Below are positions 33,907 through 42,338 of a stretch of DNA of 64,000 bases, piece by piece. The stretch is taken from assembly GCA_049323755.1 (NCBI GenBank), contig JBMOPE010000030.1:1-64000 (forward strand), in the 5' to 3' direction. How positions within the stretch are numbered: the first letter of the stretch is position 1; each line of letters starts with the position of its first letter. The stretch comes from BRHc4a sp049323755 (GTDB lineage Bacteria; Bacillota; Desulfotomaculia; Desulfotomaculales; Desulfocucumaceae). The position numbers and the translations under genes were made by a program. The notes beneath the pieces are model-generated. The model was not told the origin of the DNA. It worked only from the letters and a program-made list of their open reading frames with translations, and did not search any database.

Positions 33907-34743
33907 ATGAGGATAGATGGCAAGGAAGCGGCCAGAGACGCCGTTTTAGAGGTGGCCAAACTGGCGGCGGCAGCGGCCTACCGTGCTCCCCAGCTGACCG
34001 GTGTGCTGAAGATTGAGACTGAGATTATCACCGGTGAAGACCAGGATCCCATTATAGAGTTCGCCGGAGCCCTGGCCCCCATATCCCCGGTCATGAATTT
34101 TGACTATCAGACAATGAAATATTTCCGTGATAATAATTCTTCCCTGGTATGCCTTCTTATCGGAGCAAAGCTGGATAGATCCGAACTTAACTGGGATTGC
34201 GGCGGCTGCGGGTTTCAATCATGCGCCGACTTTAATAAATGGGCCATGGATAATGGGGGCATGGGGGCGCTTTGGGGCGGTCCATCCTGTCTTTGGAAAC
34301 TGATGGACTGGTCGGCTGCCTGTGACTATGCCTGTGCTGCCGCAGGTCAGTACAGAATGGACGCCAGGGCCATGGGCACTATCGGGGCGGCCTGTGCCGG
34401 CGTAGGCTACATGCCGGAGTGCACTGCCCGGGTCGCCGTGCTTATAGGTCCCCCCGGCGATTTTGTCTATTTCTCCCGCAGGCAGAACAGGGACGCCTTC
34501 CCGCATGAGCAGCACCGGCTCAACCTTTTAAGGACCTCCCCGACAAATTGGATGTCTTTCCCGGGAAGCACGAGGCCTTCCCTTAAGACAAAGGATGACT
34601 GGTGGAACGACATGGATTATATCAGGTGGGAGCCTCTTTCGGAGGCCGAGAAGCAGTTTGCCAGTGAAACACTGTTAAAGTTGCAGGAAGTGTCAGCAAA
34701 GCATATTCCCAATGTAACCGGCTGGTACGAAAAGAAAAAATAA
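33907..34743 (+). CDS. DUF2148 ferredoxin-domain protein 2
   Basis: A 278-aa paralogue of the preceding gene: Cys motif WDCGGCGFQSCADF near residue 98, the same N-terminal RDAVLEVAKLAAAAAYRAP block, and the C-terminal half with ACAAAGQYRMDARAMGTIGA. The family commonly occurs as single copies. ATG with AAGGAGG at 5 bases. The stop of gene 1 and this ATG are adjacent, indicating translational coupling and perhaps a heteromer. Role in the operon unknown. Confidence 0.82.
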   Translation: MRIDGKEAARDAVLEVAKLAAAAAYRAPQLTGVLKIETEIITGEDQDPIIEFAGALAPISPVMNFDYQTMKYFRDNNSSLVCLLIGAKLDRSELNWDCGGCGFQSCADFNKWAMDNGGMGALWGGPSCLWKLMDWSAACDYACAAAGQYRMDARAMGTIGAACAGVGYMPECTARVAVLIGPPGDFVYFSRRQNRDAFPHEQHRLNLLRTSPTNWMSFPGSTRPSLKTKDDWWNDMDYIRWEPLSEAEKQFASETLLKLQEVSAKHIPNVTGWYEKKK

Positions 34744-34828
34744 CCGCCCGATAAAAGAGGGGGCAGTTCCGGGGAACATCCGCGGCGCTGTCCCTCCTAT
34801 AAGGCACAATGATTATATAAATCTGTAA

Positions 34829-35068
34829 GTAAAAGTAATAACCTACACAGTAATCAGGGTGGCTCCCGAAGGGTATAAGGCCCCCTACATGGTGGCCATG
34901 GTGGAGACGGAGGAGGGTCCCCGGCTGATAGGAAACCTGGAGGGGATTGATATAGACAGCGATGGTAACAAAATTATAGGCAGGAAAGTTACAATCGGCC
35001 ACAGGGTTATAGCACCCGGCAATTATACAGCGGGAGAGGGGGTGGCAATTACCTTCAGGCCGGAATGA
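34829..35068 (+). pseudogene. Truncated DUF35 OB-fold fragment
   Basis: From the in-frame stop at 34826, the frame reads VKVITYTVIRVAPEGYKAPY and on to ITFRPE: the OB-fold half of a DUF35 protein. The zinc-ribbon half is missing; no ATG with ribosome site precedes it (a GTG at 34859 lies inside the fold). Its sequence is clearly different from the intact DUF35 at 31410, so it is a remnant of another paralogue rather than a recent duplicate. Confidence 0.7.
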
Positions 35069-35097
35069 AAAAATACGGTGAAAAAGGCCAGCCATGT

Positions 35098-35118
35098 ACA
35101 ACAGGTCTGTCCTGTTGT
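35098..35118. terminator. Hairpin terminator between convergent genes
   Basis: ACAACAGG and CCTGTTGT form an eight-pair stem with a five-base loop; GATTTATT follows. It can serve the acyl-CoA operon and the convergent mrfB. Confidence 0.65.
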
Positions 35119-35124
35119 GATTTA

Positions 35125-36063
35125 TTAAGCTGATATCGTATCTTCAACCAGGTGAAAGAGCCTGGCCATGGCAACGAGGTCCAGCCGGTTGTGTTCAATC
35201 ACGGGCAGAATCAGTTCCGGGTCCCTGGTGCGGACGAAGCGGTGATAGGTTTCTGGAATAAGGTATCCCGGTATATCACCTTCCCGGTGAAATTCAAGCA
35301 GGTTTTCTTCCAGGGTCACAAGGCGGCAGTTTGGAAGCTCCGTGGAAAAGTGCCTGCGGGCATGATATAACAGGTCCACCTGAAAATGATGGTAACGGTA
35401 AAAAAGCCTGTGCTCTACCGACCTCCCTTCGATATAGGGGATGTCAAATCTTTTGCCGTTAAAGGTCACTATTACTTTGAATGGCTTTAAAACCTTGTGA
35501 ACAGCTTCCAGCAGGGGTTTTTCCTCCCGGTAATGGCGGGCAAAAAACTGCTGCACCACCATGTTTCCCCCATTTATAAAAAGAAGACCTACAAGAAACA
35601 GGGGCTGGCCTGGCCATAGCCCGGTGGACTCAATATCCAGGAAAACAATGTCCTGAGGTTTGAAAAAACAAAGTAATTCATGGTCCGAGGCTCCCATGCT
35701 GCGGATTTTCATTATTTCTCTTTCCGCGATAAGCTTTTTGACCAGCAGGGCCTGGCTGCCCCAGCGCGGGTGTTCCAGAAGTTTTTCCAGTGAGTTTAGG
35801 CCTTCTCTCTTTAACCTCTCCTCAATTACCGGCCCTATGCCTCTTATCAGTTTCAGGTTTTGGGTAATGTGTTGTTCCGTTTTCCAGGGAAAATAGCAGG
35901 ATCCTTCAAAGCAGCTTTCAAATAAAAGACATGTTCCCAGGGGGGAGGTAATTTCCCTGCCACCGGGGATTTGGGCGGAGGGCGGGGAAACTGTATCATT
36001 TTTGGCAGGTGCTTCATTTCTTTTATTCTTTAAGCTGTTAAGGCGTTCAAATATGCTCATCAT
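35125..36063 (-). CDS. mrfB: MrfB-like RNase H-fold exonuclease (YprB)
   Basis: A 312-aa protein. Residues 1-60 are linker, then a helix-hairpin-helix-like segment (LIRGIGPVIEERLKREG), then a DEDD-type RNase H-like nuclease: DIESTGLWPGQ (Asp-Glu), FNGKRFDIPYIE (Asp), and EHNRLDLVAM (Asp). In Bacillus subtilis MrfA and MrfB repair mitomycin adducts by a UvrABC-independent path. The gene follows mrfA with a one-base gap, which supports this assignment. Slightly shorter than the B. subtilis protein, which has an extra TPR C-terminus. Confidence 0.85.
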   Translation of the reverse strand: MMSIFERLNSLKNKRNEAPAKNDTVSPPSAQIPGGREITSPLGTCLLFESCFEGSCYFPWKTEQHITQNLKLIRGIGPVIEERLKREGLNSLEKLLEHPRWGSQALLVKKLIAEREIMKIRSMGASDHELLCFFKPQDIVFLDIESTGLWPGQPLFLVGLLFINGGNMVVQQFFARHYREEKPLLEAVHKVLKPFKVIVTFNGKRFDIPYIEGRSVEHRLFYRYHHFQVDLLYHARRHFSTELPNCRLVTLEENLLEFHREGDIPGYLIPETYHRFVRTRDPELILPVIEHNRLDLVAMARLFHLVEDTISA

Positions 36064-36064
36064 G

Positions 36065-38386
36065 TTACCTCCGGAAGGAGCTTAATGTCCGCTTGAGATT
36101 CTCTTTCAGAGCACTATCCAGCCCTCCTGAAGAAATGTCCGGAGGAGCATATTCACATCCCGTTGCCAGGGAGAGTATCATCCTGGCGCATTCCTTGTCC
36201 AGCGGGCGATTAAAATTTGAGCACTTCGGGGAGTGAATGCACGAAGGGCATCCGTCGTAACAGTCGCAATAGGATATTGCCTTAAGGGTTTCTTCCAGAA
36301 GACTTTTTATTTCGTCATAGCCCTTTTCGCTGAAACCAACTCCGCCATGGCAGGTGTCATGAATAAAAACAGTGGGCTTAGCGGTTTGGGGGTGACTGAC
36401 CGTAGAGAGGCCCCCCAGGTCATTTCTGTCGCACATGGCAAATAGGGGAAGAAGACCTATCGCGGCGTGTTCCATGGCATGCAGCCCACCCATAAGGTCA
36501 TAATTATGCCTTTTGGCACTGTCTGCCACAAGATCATTAAACACTATCCATGTGCCGGTCGTTTCCATCACCTGCTCCGGGAGGTTCAGATCGCCGCCGC
36601 CAAGAACCTGGCCGGTAGTTTCATGCTTCTTTATATATCCTGTTACCCGTGTGGTAACCCTTATCTGACCGGTAAAAACTGTGTTTCCGTATAATTCTTT
36701 TTGCCTTGTCACCGAAATGATTTCGGTGCTTTTTTCCCTCCGGCACATGGTGTAATAGTCGGTATCGGTTTTCTGCATATAAGCAGTTGCCGTTTCAGTA
36801 TCAAGATCTTTTACCACATAGGTTTCACCCTGGTGCATGTAGACTGCTCCCGGATAAACCTCCGACAGTGCGGCAGAGCCGTCCAATATACCCACAAGCC
36901 TGTTTTTTTGACCGGCATCTCTTAAATGGTAGCTTGCCGGAGAGCTGGACCGTATATTTACCCTCTCGGAGGGGTATATCTGGCCATTGTAATAGTAAGT
37001 CTCTTCGGATAAAATGATGTCTGTGTCTTCCACCAAAAGCGCAAGTATATCAATAAAAACATCATCCCACAGCAGGCAATCACACTCTCTCACCGGCAGC
37101 TCGTGGGCCGCGCAAAGGACATGTCCCATGAGAAGGTAAGGGTTGGCGGGGTCCACAAGGGCGTTCTCGCTGGGGTGAGAGAACAGGGCTCCGGAATTTC
37201 TAATGAAGTACTGGTCCAGGGGGTTTTCCACGGCTATAAATATTACTAGTGATTCTTTTTTTTGCCGTCCCACCCTGCCGGCCTGCTGCCAGGTGGATGC
37301 TATGGTTCCCGGAAATCCGGCTATGATACATACATCAAGTCCTCCAACATCAATCCCCAGCTCCAGGGCATTTGTGCTTACAACCCCCGTCACATTTCCT
37401 GTAAAAAGGGCCTTTTCAATAGCTCTTCTTTCATTCGCAAGGTATCCTCCGCGATAAGCCATTAGTTGGCTCGAAAGCTTTTCTCCCAGGCCCCCCCGGG
37501 CAAATCTGAGAATCCTTTCGGTTACCTGCCGTGACCTGGAAAAGGCTATGGTTCTGTATTTTTTTTCAATAAGTAATGCCAAAAGCCAGGCAACTTCCTT
37601 CATATATGGCATTCGGGACGGGGGCTTCCATAATACAAAGCTTGTTTTGCCCCTTGGGGCCCCGTTTTCATCCACTACTTCCACCGGAAGGCCGGTAAGG
37701 CGGGAGGCATGCTCCGAGGGGTTTGCTATGGTGGCCGAGCACATTATGAAAACAGGATTTGATCCATAGTGGCTGCACACCCGTCTGAGCCTCCTAAGCA
37801 GGTGAGACATGTGAGTTCCGAAAACTCCCCTGTAGTTGTGCAGCTCGTCTATGACTATGTATTGAAGATTAGAAAAAAACCTGTGCCATTTAAGGTGGTT
37901 GGGCAGTATGCCGCGGTGGATCATGTCCGGGTTGCTGATTATGATTCGTCCATTCTCACGCAAGGAAGCCTTTTCACCGTCGGGGGTGTCGCCGTCATAT
38001 ATACCTGCCGTTACAGGAACGTTCAGGTCGCTTATAGCCCCCAGCTGGTCCTGCCCCAGGGATTTGGTGGGGAAAAGGTAAAGGGCACAGGCCTGTGTCA
38101 CATTCAGCAGGCGGTCAAGCACAGGTATGTTGTAGCAAAGGCTTTTGCCCGATGCTGTCGGAGTAACCACTACGGTATTTATACCCGCACGAACTTTTTC
38201 AATGGCCAGTGTCTGGTGTGTATAAAGTGAACTTATCCCTTTCTCTGTAAGGGCTTTTTCAATAGCAGGGTGAAGCGGTGCCCTCAGGTGGCCATACGAT
38301 GCTTCGCGGGGGTGAATTGTTTTCATATGTACTATTTGATTTTTATAGTGAATGCTGGTTTTTATTGACTGTATAAGTTCTTCCAT
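36065..38386 (-). CDS. mrfA: MrfA-like DNA repair helicase (YprA, DUF1998)
   Basis: A 773-aa superfamily 2 helicase. Walker A is TPTASGKSLCYNIPV (about residue 75), Walker B/DEXH is IVIDELHNYRG, motif III is CSATIANP, and motif VI is QQAGRVGRQ. The C-terminal MrfA zinc domain (DUF1998) contributes CDCYDGCPSCIHSPKC near residue 715. Known in B. subtilis for mitomycin C damage repair with MrfB. It lies between fmdE-like and mrfB genes, all tightly spaced (8 and 1 bases), so one operon. Confidence 0.9.
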   Translation of the reverse strand: MEELIQSIKTSIHYKNQIVHMKTIHPREASYGHLRAPLHPAIEKALTEKGISSLYTHQTLAIEKVRAGINTVVVTPTASGKSLCYNIPVLDRLLNVTQACALYLFPTKSLGQDQLGAISDLNVPVTAGIYDGDTPDGEKASLRENGRIIISNPDMIHRGILPNHLKWHRFFSNLQYIVIDELHNYRGVFGTHMSHLLRRLRRVCSHYGSNPVFIMCSATIANPSEHASRLTGLPVEVVDENGAPRGKTSFVLWKPPSRMPYMKEVAWLLALLIEKKYRTIAFSRSRQVTERILRFARGGLGEKLSSQLMAYRGGYLANERRAIEKALFTGNVTGVVSTNALELGIDVGGLDVCIIAGFPGTIASTWQQAGRVGRQKKESLVIFIAVENPLDQYFIRNSGALFSHPSENALVDPANPYLLMGHVLCAAHELPVRECDCLLWDDVFIDILALLVEDTDIILSEETYYYNGQIYPSERVNIRSSSPASYHLRDAGQKNRLVGILDGSAALSEVYPGAVYMHQGETYVVKDLDTETATAYMQKTDTDYYTMCRREKSTEIISVTRQKELYGNTVFTGQIRVTTRVTGYIKKHETTGQVLGGGDLNLPEQVMETTGTWIVFNDLVADSAKRHNYDLMGGLHAMEHAAIGLLPLFAMCDRNDLGGLSTVSHPQTAKPTVFIHDTCHGGVGFSEKGYDEIKSLLEETLKAISYCDCYDGCPSCIHSPKCSNFNRPLDKECARMILSLATGCEYAPPDISSGGLDSALKENLKRTLSSFRR

Positions 38387-38394
38387 GTTAGAGA

Positions 38395-38811
38395 TCAGCC
38401 CTTGTTTTCTTCACCGTTTCCGGGAGGATTAAATGGTTCCAGGTCAAACAAATCATTATCCGGTAGTGATAAAAGCAAGTTTATGTAATCGTCTTTATCC
38501 TCGGGTTTTCGGCCGGCCAGATTATTTTTTAAAACAAATCGAAAGCCCTCTTCGGATTTTTCATCATAAAAGGCCCAGCCCTGCTGATTAACCATTATTA
38601 TGGTTCCATTATCTCTGGAGCAGCCGGTCATTACCTCGATGGCGTGCAGAGGGCATCCTCCGCTCCCTGAGTAAACAGTCAGGCCGGGGCCTTTGTCTAC
38701 CATTTTTAATGCATAGCGGGACACCCTGTAGCCCATGGCCAGCCCCGGGCAAAGGTGCCCGTGAGAATCTACCAATACTCCCAGCTCAGGAGGATATTTT
38801 TTTATACTCAT
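38395..38811 (-). CDS. FmdE-domain protein
   Basis: A 138-aa protein of the FmdE (formylmethanofuran dehydrogenase subunit E-like) family: HGHLCPGLAMGYRVSRYAL (residues 14-32) and GCPLHAIEVMTGCSRDNGT (about 50-68) hold the conserved His and Cys ligands. In non-methanogens these are molybdopterin- or tungsten-associated proteins of unclear role. ATG 38811 with GGGGGG seven bases before it. It heads the mrfAB operon, an unusual association; C-terminus acidic, proline-rich. Confidence 0.83.
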   Translation of the reverse strand: MSIKKYPPELGVLVDSHGHLCPGLAMGYRVSRYALKMVDKGPGLTVYSGSGGCPLHAIEVMTGCSRDNGTIIMVNQQGWAFYDEKSEEGFRFVLKNNLAGRKPEDKDDYINLLLSLPDNDLFDLEPFNPPGNGEENKG

Positions 38812-39081
38812 AATCAACCCCCCATTGGAACTTTATATGGCAATTATACCGAACATATATTTGCCGGTCAATCGTATGGCGGTATGATGTTTCATAAAAT
38901 ATACCGATTAAGAAAAATATGTGACACTAAACTGATTTGTGAAAACTTATCCCAGCCTAACGGGTATTGTGAAACTTTTGACTAGGAAAAGTGACATTTA
39001 AACGATATTTTGTTTATTTATGAGTGTACCGGGGGTAAAATAATATCAAGCTAAGGTCATTAAGTACAGGAGATGATATCA

Positions 39082-39234
39082 ATGTTTAAATCATTTAAAG
39101 CCTGGGTTGAGAGGGTCCTTGAAAAGCCTTTCTACGAGGCTGAAGTTGCCAGGGCGGAAATACTCAAGGACATAAGTAAAAAGAACAATACCTCGTTTCA
39201 TGAAAATATTTCTATGAAATTAAAACAAGTATAG
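39082..39234 (+). CDS. Small protein resembling the SulP C-terminal tail, 50 aa
   Basis: ATG at 39082 with AGGAGA upstream opens MFKSFKAWVERVLEKPFYEA, a 50-aa amphipathic, soluble protein. Its residues 8-23 (WVERVLEKPFYEAEVA) match the last residues of the SulP transporter encoded just downstream (VFERLFQEPFLQAEIY), so the two share a tail motif. A strong terminator follows. No known family. It may be a detached regulatory module of the transporter or a paralogue of the tail. Confidence 0.6.
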   Translation: MFKSFKAWVERVLEKPFYEAEVARAEILKDISKKNNTSFHENISMKLKQV

Positions 39235-39251
39235 ATTTTGTGTAACTATAA

Positions 39252-39289
39252 AACAACAAACCCCTTCCTTTTGGAAGGGGTTTGTTGTT
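39252..39289 (+). terminator. Strong terminator after the 50-aa gene
   Basis: CCCCTTCC and GGAAGGGG with TTTT loop, extended by AACAACAAA/TTTGTTGTT on both sides. A seventeen-pair hairpin working in either direction. Confidence 0.9.
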
Positions 39290-39606
39290 TCTGTTGCTAG
39301 CGGACTAGCTGATGGATTACTTGAAAGAAACAAATCTATCATTATATAAAATAATAGATAGTTGCATATTTGCCCCTTTAATAATAAGAATAAATTATCA
39401 TTTAAAAAAGTAGAAGGAATATAATAATTAAAGGAGAAATACGGTAAAGTGCAGTTTAAAAACAAAATAAATAAATCACTAATTTAATAATTAAAGAGTA
39501 CATAATTAGCAAGTACTCCAGGGAAGGACTGGTGATAATTGAACTCATGAAAGTAAATTTAAGCATTTTAATGTGAAAGATTTTACTAGCCAAGGAAGGG
39601 AATGAG
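39290..39606. other. AT-rich leader of the SulP gene
   Basis: 317 bases with no convincing ORF on either strand. AAGGAAGGGAATGAG stands directly before the SulP ATG. Very AT-rich blocks near 39390-39500 probably contain its promoter, but no single -35/-10 pair stands out. Confidence 0.4.
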
Positions 39607-41469
39607 ATGTTTAAATATATTCCGTTAGTTGAAACCATAGCAACATACAAAAAAGAATATATAAGAAACGATGTTATAGCCGCTCTGACGGTGGCTGTTG
39701 TGGCCCTGCCCCAGTCAATGGCCTATGCAATTATTGCAGGAGTGGACCCTGTTTATGGGCTATATTCGGCTATAGTCCTGGCTATACTGGGATCTGCCTT
39801 TGGGAATTCCAATCACCTGGCCACAGGGCCGACAAACGCCATATCACTGCTTATCGCGGCGACAATGGGTGTGTACCTGGGACAGCCAAATTTTTATGAA
39901 ATACTTTTTGTGCTGACGTTCATGGTTGGGGCTATGCAGCTGTTAATGGGTGTGCTCAAGCTGGGTAAGCTTGTTAATTATGTGTCCCACTCGGTAATTG
40001 TGGGCTTTACAGCCGGAGCAGGAGTAATAATAGCTTTGGGGCAATTTAACCAGCTGTTGGGAATAAGCCTCCCAAAGGGACACTTTTCAACACTGGAAAA
40101 GGTAATGCTGACAGTAGAGCATATAGATCAAATCAATTATGTGGCCCTGGGCCTGGGTATTGCGACTATATTGGTGACTGTTTTTATGAAAAAAATCAAC
40201 AGGAACCTGCCTGGCGCTCTTCTCGGTCTTGTTTTTTGCGTGATTGCGGTGATTGTGCTGGATTTAAGCAGGTACGGAATAAAACTAACCGGGGACATAC
40301 CTTCTGCAATTCCGCCTTTTAAAATGCTTAGCTTTGATCTTGACGTGCTGGGGTCAATTATGGGAGGGGCGGCTATTATTGCAGTAATAGGTCTTGTGGA
40401 GGCGGTGTCTATTTCAAAGGCAATTGCAGCCCAGACACAGCAAAAGCTGGACTCAAACCAGGAATTTATCGGACAGGGTATTGCCAATATGGGCGGGGCG
40501 TTTTTTGGAAGTATTGCGGGCTCAGGATCATTTACAAGGTCGGCTATTGCCTTTCAAAATAATGGGGTAACAAGAATGGTCGGGGTACTTACAGGAGTTG
40601 CGGTGCTTGTAATACTTTTCTTCCTTGCCCCTTTTGCCAAATATATACCAAGCGCGGCACTGGCAGGAGTAATTATGGTTGTGGCCTATTCGATGATAGA
40701 CAAGAACGCCGTTAAAAAGGTTTTCACTTCTAACAGAAACGATGCGGCTGTGCTGGCAGTAACCTTTTTGGCAACCATATTTTCTCCGGAGCTGGAGTAT
40801 GCCATATATTCCGGTGTAGCTATATCTATCTTACTGTTTCTCAAGAACACGGGATCTGCCGGTGTTCGCCTGCTGGAGGGGGCAGGGGCGGGACGCTATG
40901 AGGAAACTGAAATTGAAAGCACTGACGGGCTGACAAGAAACATAGCTGCTATTGAGCTGGAGGGGAATCTTTATTTCGGCTCTTCAATGGATCTTGAAGA
41001 TAAGTTGAGCCGCGCCTATGCAGCAGGCTCAAGGGTTTTTATCTTAGATATGAGCCATGTTTCTTTCATTGACATCACCTCTCTGGAAATAATAGAGACT
41101 TTTATTAAAAGGGCCTCAGGCGAGGGTAAAAGGGTTATGCTTAGCGGGGTTCGCCCGGAAATATACAAATCCCTGAAGAGTGCCCACCTTGTCGGCCTGG
41201 TTGGGGAAGAAAATGTGTTTAGGTCTGAAAAAGACATTATAGGATCGCTTTTAAGGACCTTTACTGCCGCCGAATTATACCTTAAGGGCAGACTTGAGCC
41301 CGCCACCCATGAACCTGTGGAGGAACCGCCCGTGCCTGTTCCGGCCGCTGCCTCACAAAAAGGAAGGGGGCTGGCGGGAGACCTGCTTGGAGTGTTTGAG
41401 AGACTTTTTCAGGAGCCTTTTCTCCAGGCCGAGATATATGCGGTGGACGTTATGCTGAAGAAGGTATGA
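39607..41469 (+). CDS. SulP-family anion transporter with STAS domain
   Basis: A 620-aa inner-membrane anion transporter (sulfate, bicarbonate or dicarboxylate). The SulP block AALTVAVVALPQSMAYAIIA is near residue 26 and the second block GSIAGSGSFTRSAIAFQNNG near 300. The cytoplasmic STAS domain (about residues 430-545) has FILDMSHVSFIDITSLEIIE, like anti-sigma antagonists. After it comes a proline/glutamate-rich linker (EPPVPVPAAASQK) and a short conserved tail (VFERLFQEPFLQAEIY). This tail is unusual for SulP proteins and is mirrored by the 50-aa gene upstream. Confidence 0.9.
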   Translation: MFKYIPLVETIATYKKEYIRNDVIAALTVAVVALPQSMAYAIIAGVDPVYGLYSAIVLAILGSAFGNSNHLATGPTNAISLLIAATMGVYLGQPNFYEILFVLTFMVGAMQLLMGVLKLGKLVNYVSHSVIVGFTAGAGVIIALGQFNQLLGISLPKGHFSTLEKVMLTVEHIDQINYVALGLGIATILVTVFMKKINRNLPGALLGLVFCVIAVIVLDLSRYGIKLTGDIPSAIPPFKMLSFDLDVLGSIMGGAAIIAVIGLVEAVSISKAIAAQTQQKLDSNQEFIGQGIANMGGAFFGSIAGSGSFTRSAIAFQNNGVTRMVGVLTGVAVLVILFFLAPFAKYIPSAALAGVIMVVAYSMIDKNAVKKVFTSNRNDAAVLAVTFLATIFSPELEYAIYSGVAISILLFLKNTGSAGVRLLEGAGAGRYEETEIESTDGLTRNIAAIELEGNLYFGSSMDLEDKLSRAYAAGSRVFILDMSHVSFIDITSLEIIETFIKRASGEGKRVMLSGVRPEIYKSLKSAHLVGLVGEENVFRSEKDIIGSLLRTFTAAELYLKGRLEPATHEPVEEPPVPVPAAASQKGRGLAGDLLGVFERLFQEPFLQAEIYAVDVMLKKV

Positions 41470-41553
41470 TTAAATCGGGAATTTGGAATTGGGAATTGGG
41501 GGGTAGATTTTTCTGTTCCTCATTCTCATTTTTCATTCCGGACACTGAAGCGG

Positions 41554-41578
41554 AAACGCCCACACAGGGCGTTTATTT
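41554..41578 (+). terminator. Terminator after SulP gene
   Basis: AAACGCCC(ACACA)GGGCGTTT, an eight-pair stem followed by ATTTTA; preceded by a GGAATTGGGAATTGGGG repeat end at 41484. The same AACGCCC/GGGCGTT hairpin type ends the AlbA_2 gene. Confidence 0.8.
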
Positions 41579-41579
41579 T

Positions 41580-41998
41580 ACACCAGGAAAAAATAATTTT
41601 TTGGCTGTGGATAAATTGAATGCCAGCTATAGGGCAGGCTTAGAATATCACCCCCCATGTGTCGATGATCTCTCCGGCTGAAACTGGCTCTATGCTTGGA
41701 GTCAACAGATAGCCGACCGTCCTCAACGGTGCATCCATGCGCCGGTTCGGACTTCCGCCAACGTCCTGTTGGCGGCTCGCCTTTCTGTAGCCACCTTCGC
41801 CAAGAGCCAGTAACAGCCTCCGAAAAATCAACGCACGGAGATGATATTCTCCGCCCCGATGAATGTCCTTTGAATGTGCAACTATAGGGTCTTTATTCCA
41901 TGAAGCAAATTGGGATTGTATAGGCGAAATGTAGTAATTTAATTTTTCACCAATTCCCAATTCCTAGTTCCCAATTCCGGACCCGTAAATAATTCGGG
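41580..41998 (-). repeat. Long dispersed repeat, copy B (about 415 bp, inverted to A)
   Basis: Inverse of 22526-23010 with about 95 percent visible identity in the shared parts. Here the middle segment is about 36 bases (AAAGGCGAGCCGCCAACAGG on the minus strand, containing a GCCGCCAAC/GTTGGCGG hairpin) instead of 107. A 106-codon frame on the minus strand is open through it but is not open in copy A, so I do not call a gene. Confidence 0.8.
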
Positions 41999-41999
41999 A

Positions 42000-42215
42000 T
42001 TATTTTTTAAAGTAGGAAGGTATATACCAGTTTCCATCGAAATAAACAAGGTCTTTCAGTCCGTCTTCGTCTAGGGGGTAAAACTCCCAGCCCTGGGAGA
42101 CTCTGCTCCTGCACAGTCAGGACCGCTCCTTTATTACCATGGGACTTCCCGAATACTTTATGGTTCTGACCCGGCCGTCCTCTGGATTATATAAAACTCC
42201 AAAGCGGTCTTCCAT
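42000..42215 (-). CDS. Small protein interrupted by in-frame TGA
   Basis: ATG at 42215 with AGGTGAT upstream opens MEDRFGVLYNPEDGRVRTIK; the frame meets TGA at 42117-42119 after 32 codons and then continues open for 38 more codons with protein-like sequence (WEFYPLDEDGLKDLVYFDG) to TAA at 42000-42002. The reading is coherent on both sides, in the same frame. A hairpin CTCCCA-GGGC-TGGGAG begins 18 bases after the TGA, at a distance seen in bacterial SECIS elements. So this is either a 71-aa selenoprotein or a gene with a recent nonsense mutation (CGA or TGG to TGA). Confidence 0.5.
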
Positions 42216-42338
42216 GTATATCACCTGCCTGCTGCTATATGTTGTGATTATGATAATACTAATTATGCATTCTTTTTTATATATGGTAAAGTCCTGTAGA
42301 AAAGATAAAGATGAAAGATATGAGGAGGAGGGGGAGAG

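Noticed and set aside
41640..41960. 106-codon frame in long repeat copy B
   Set aside because: Copy A does not keep the frame and a swapped segment interrupts it; no family resemblance.
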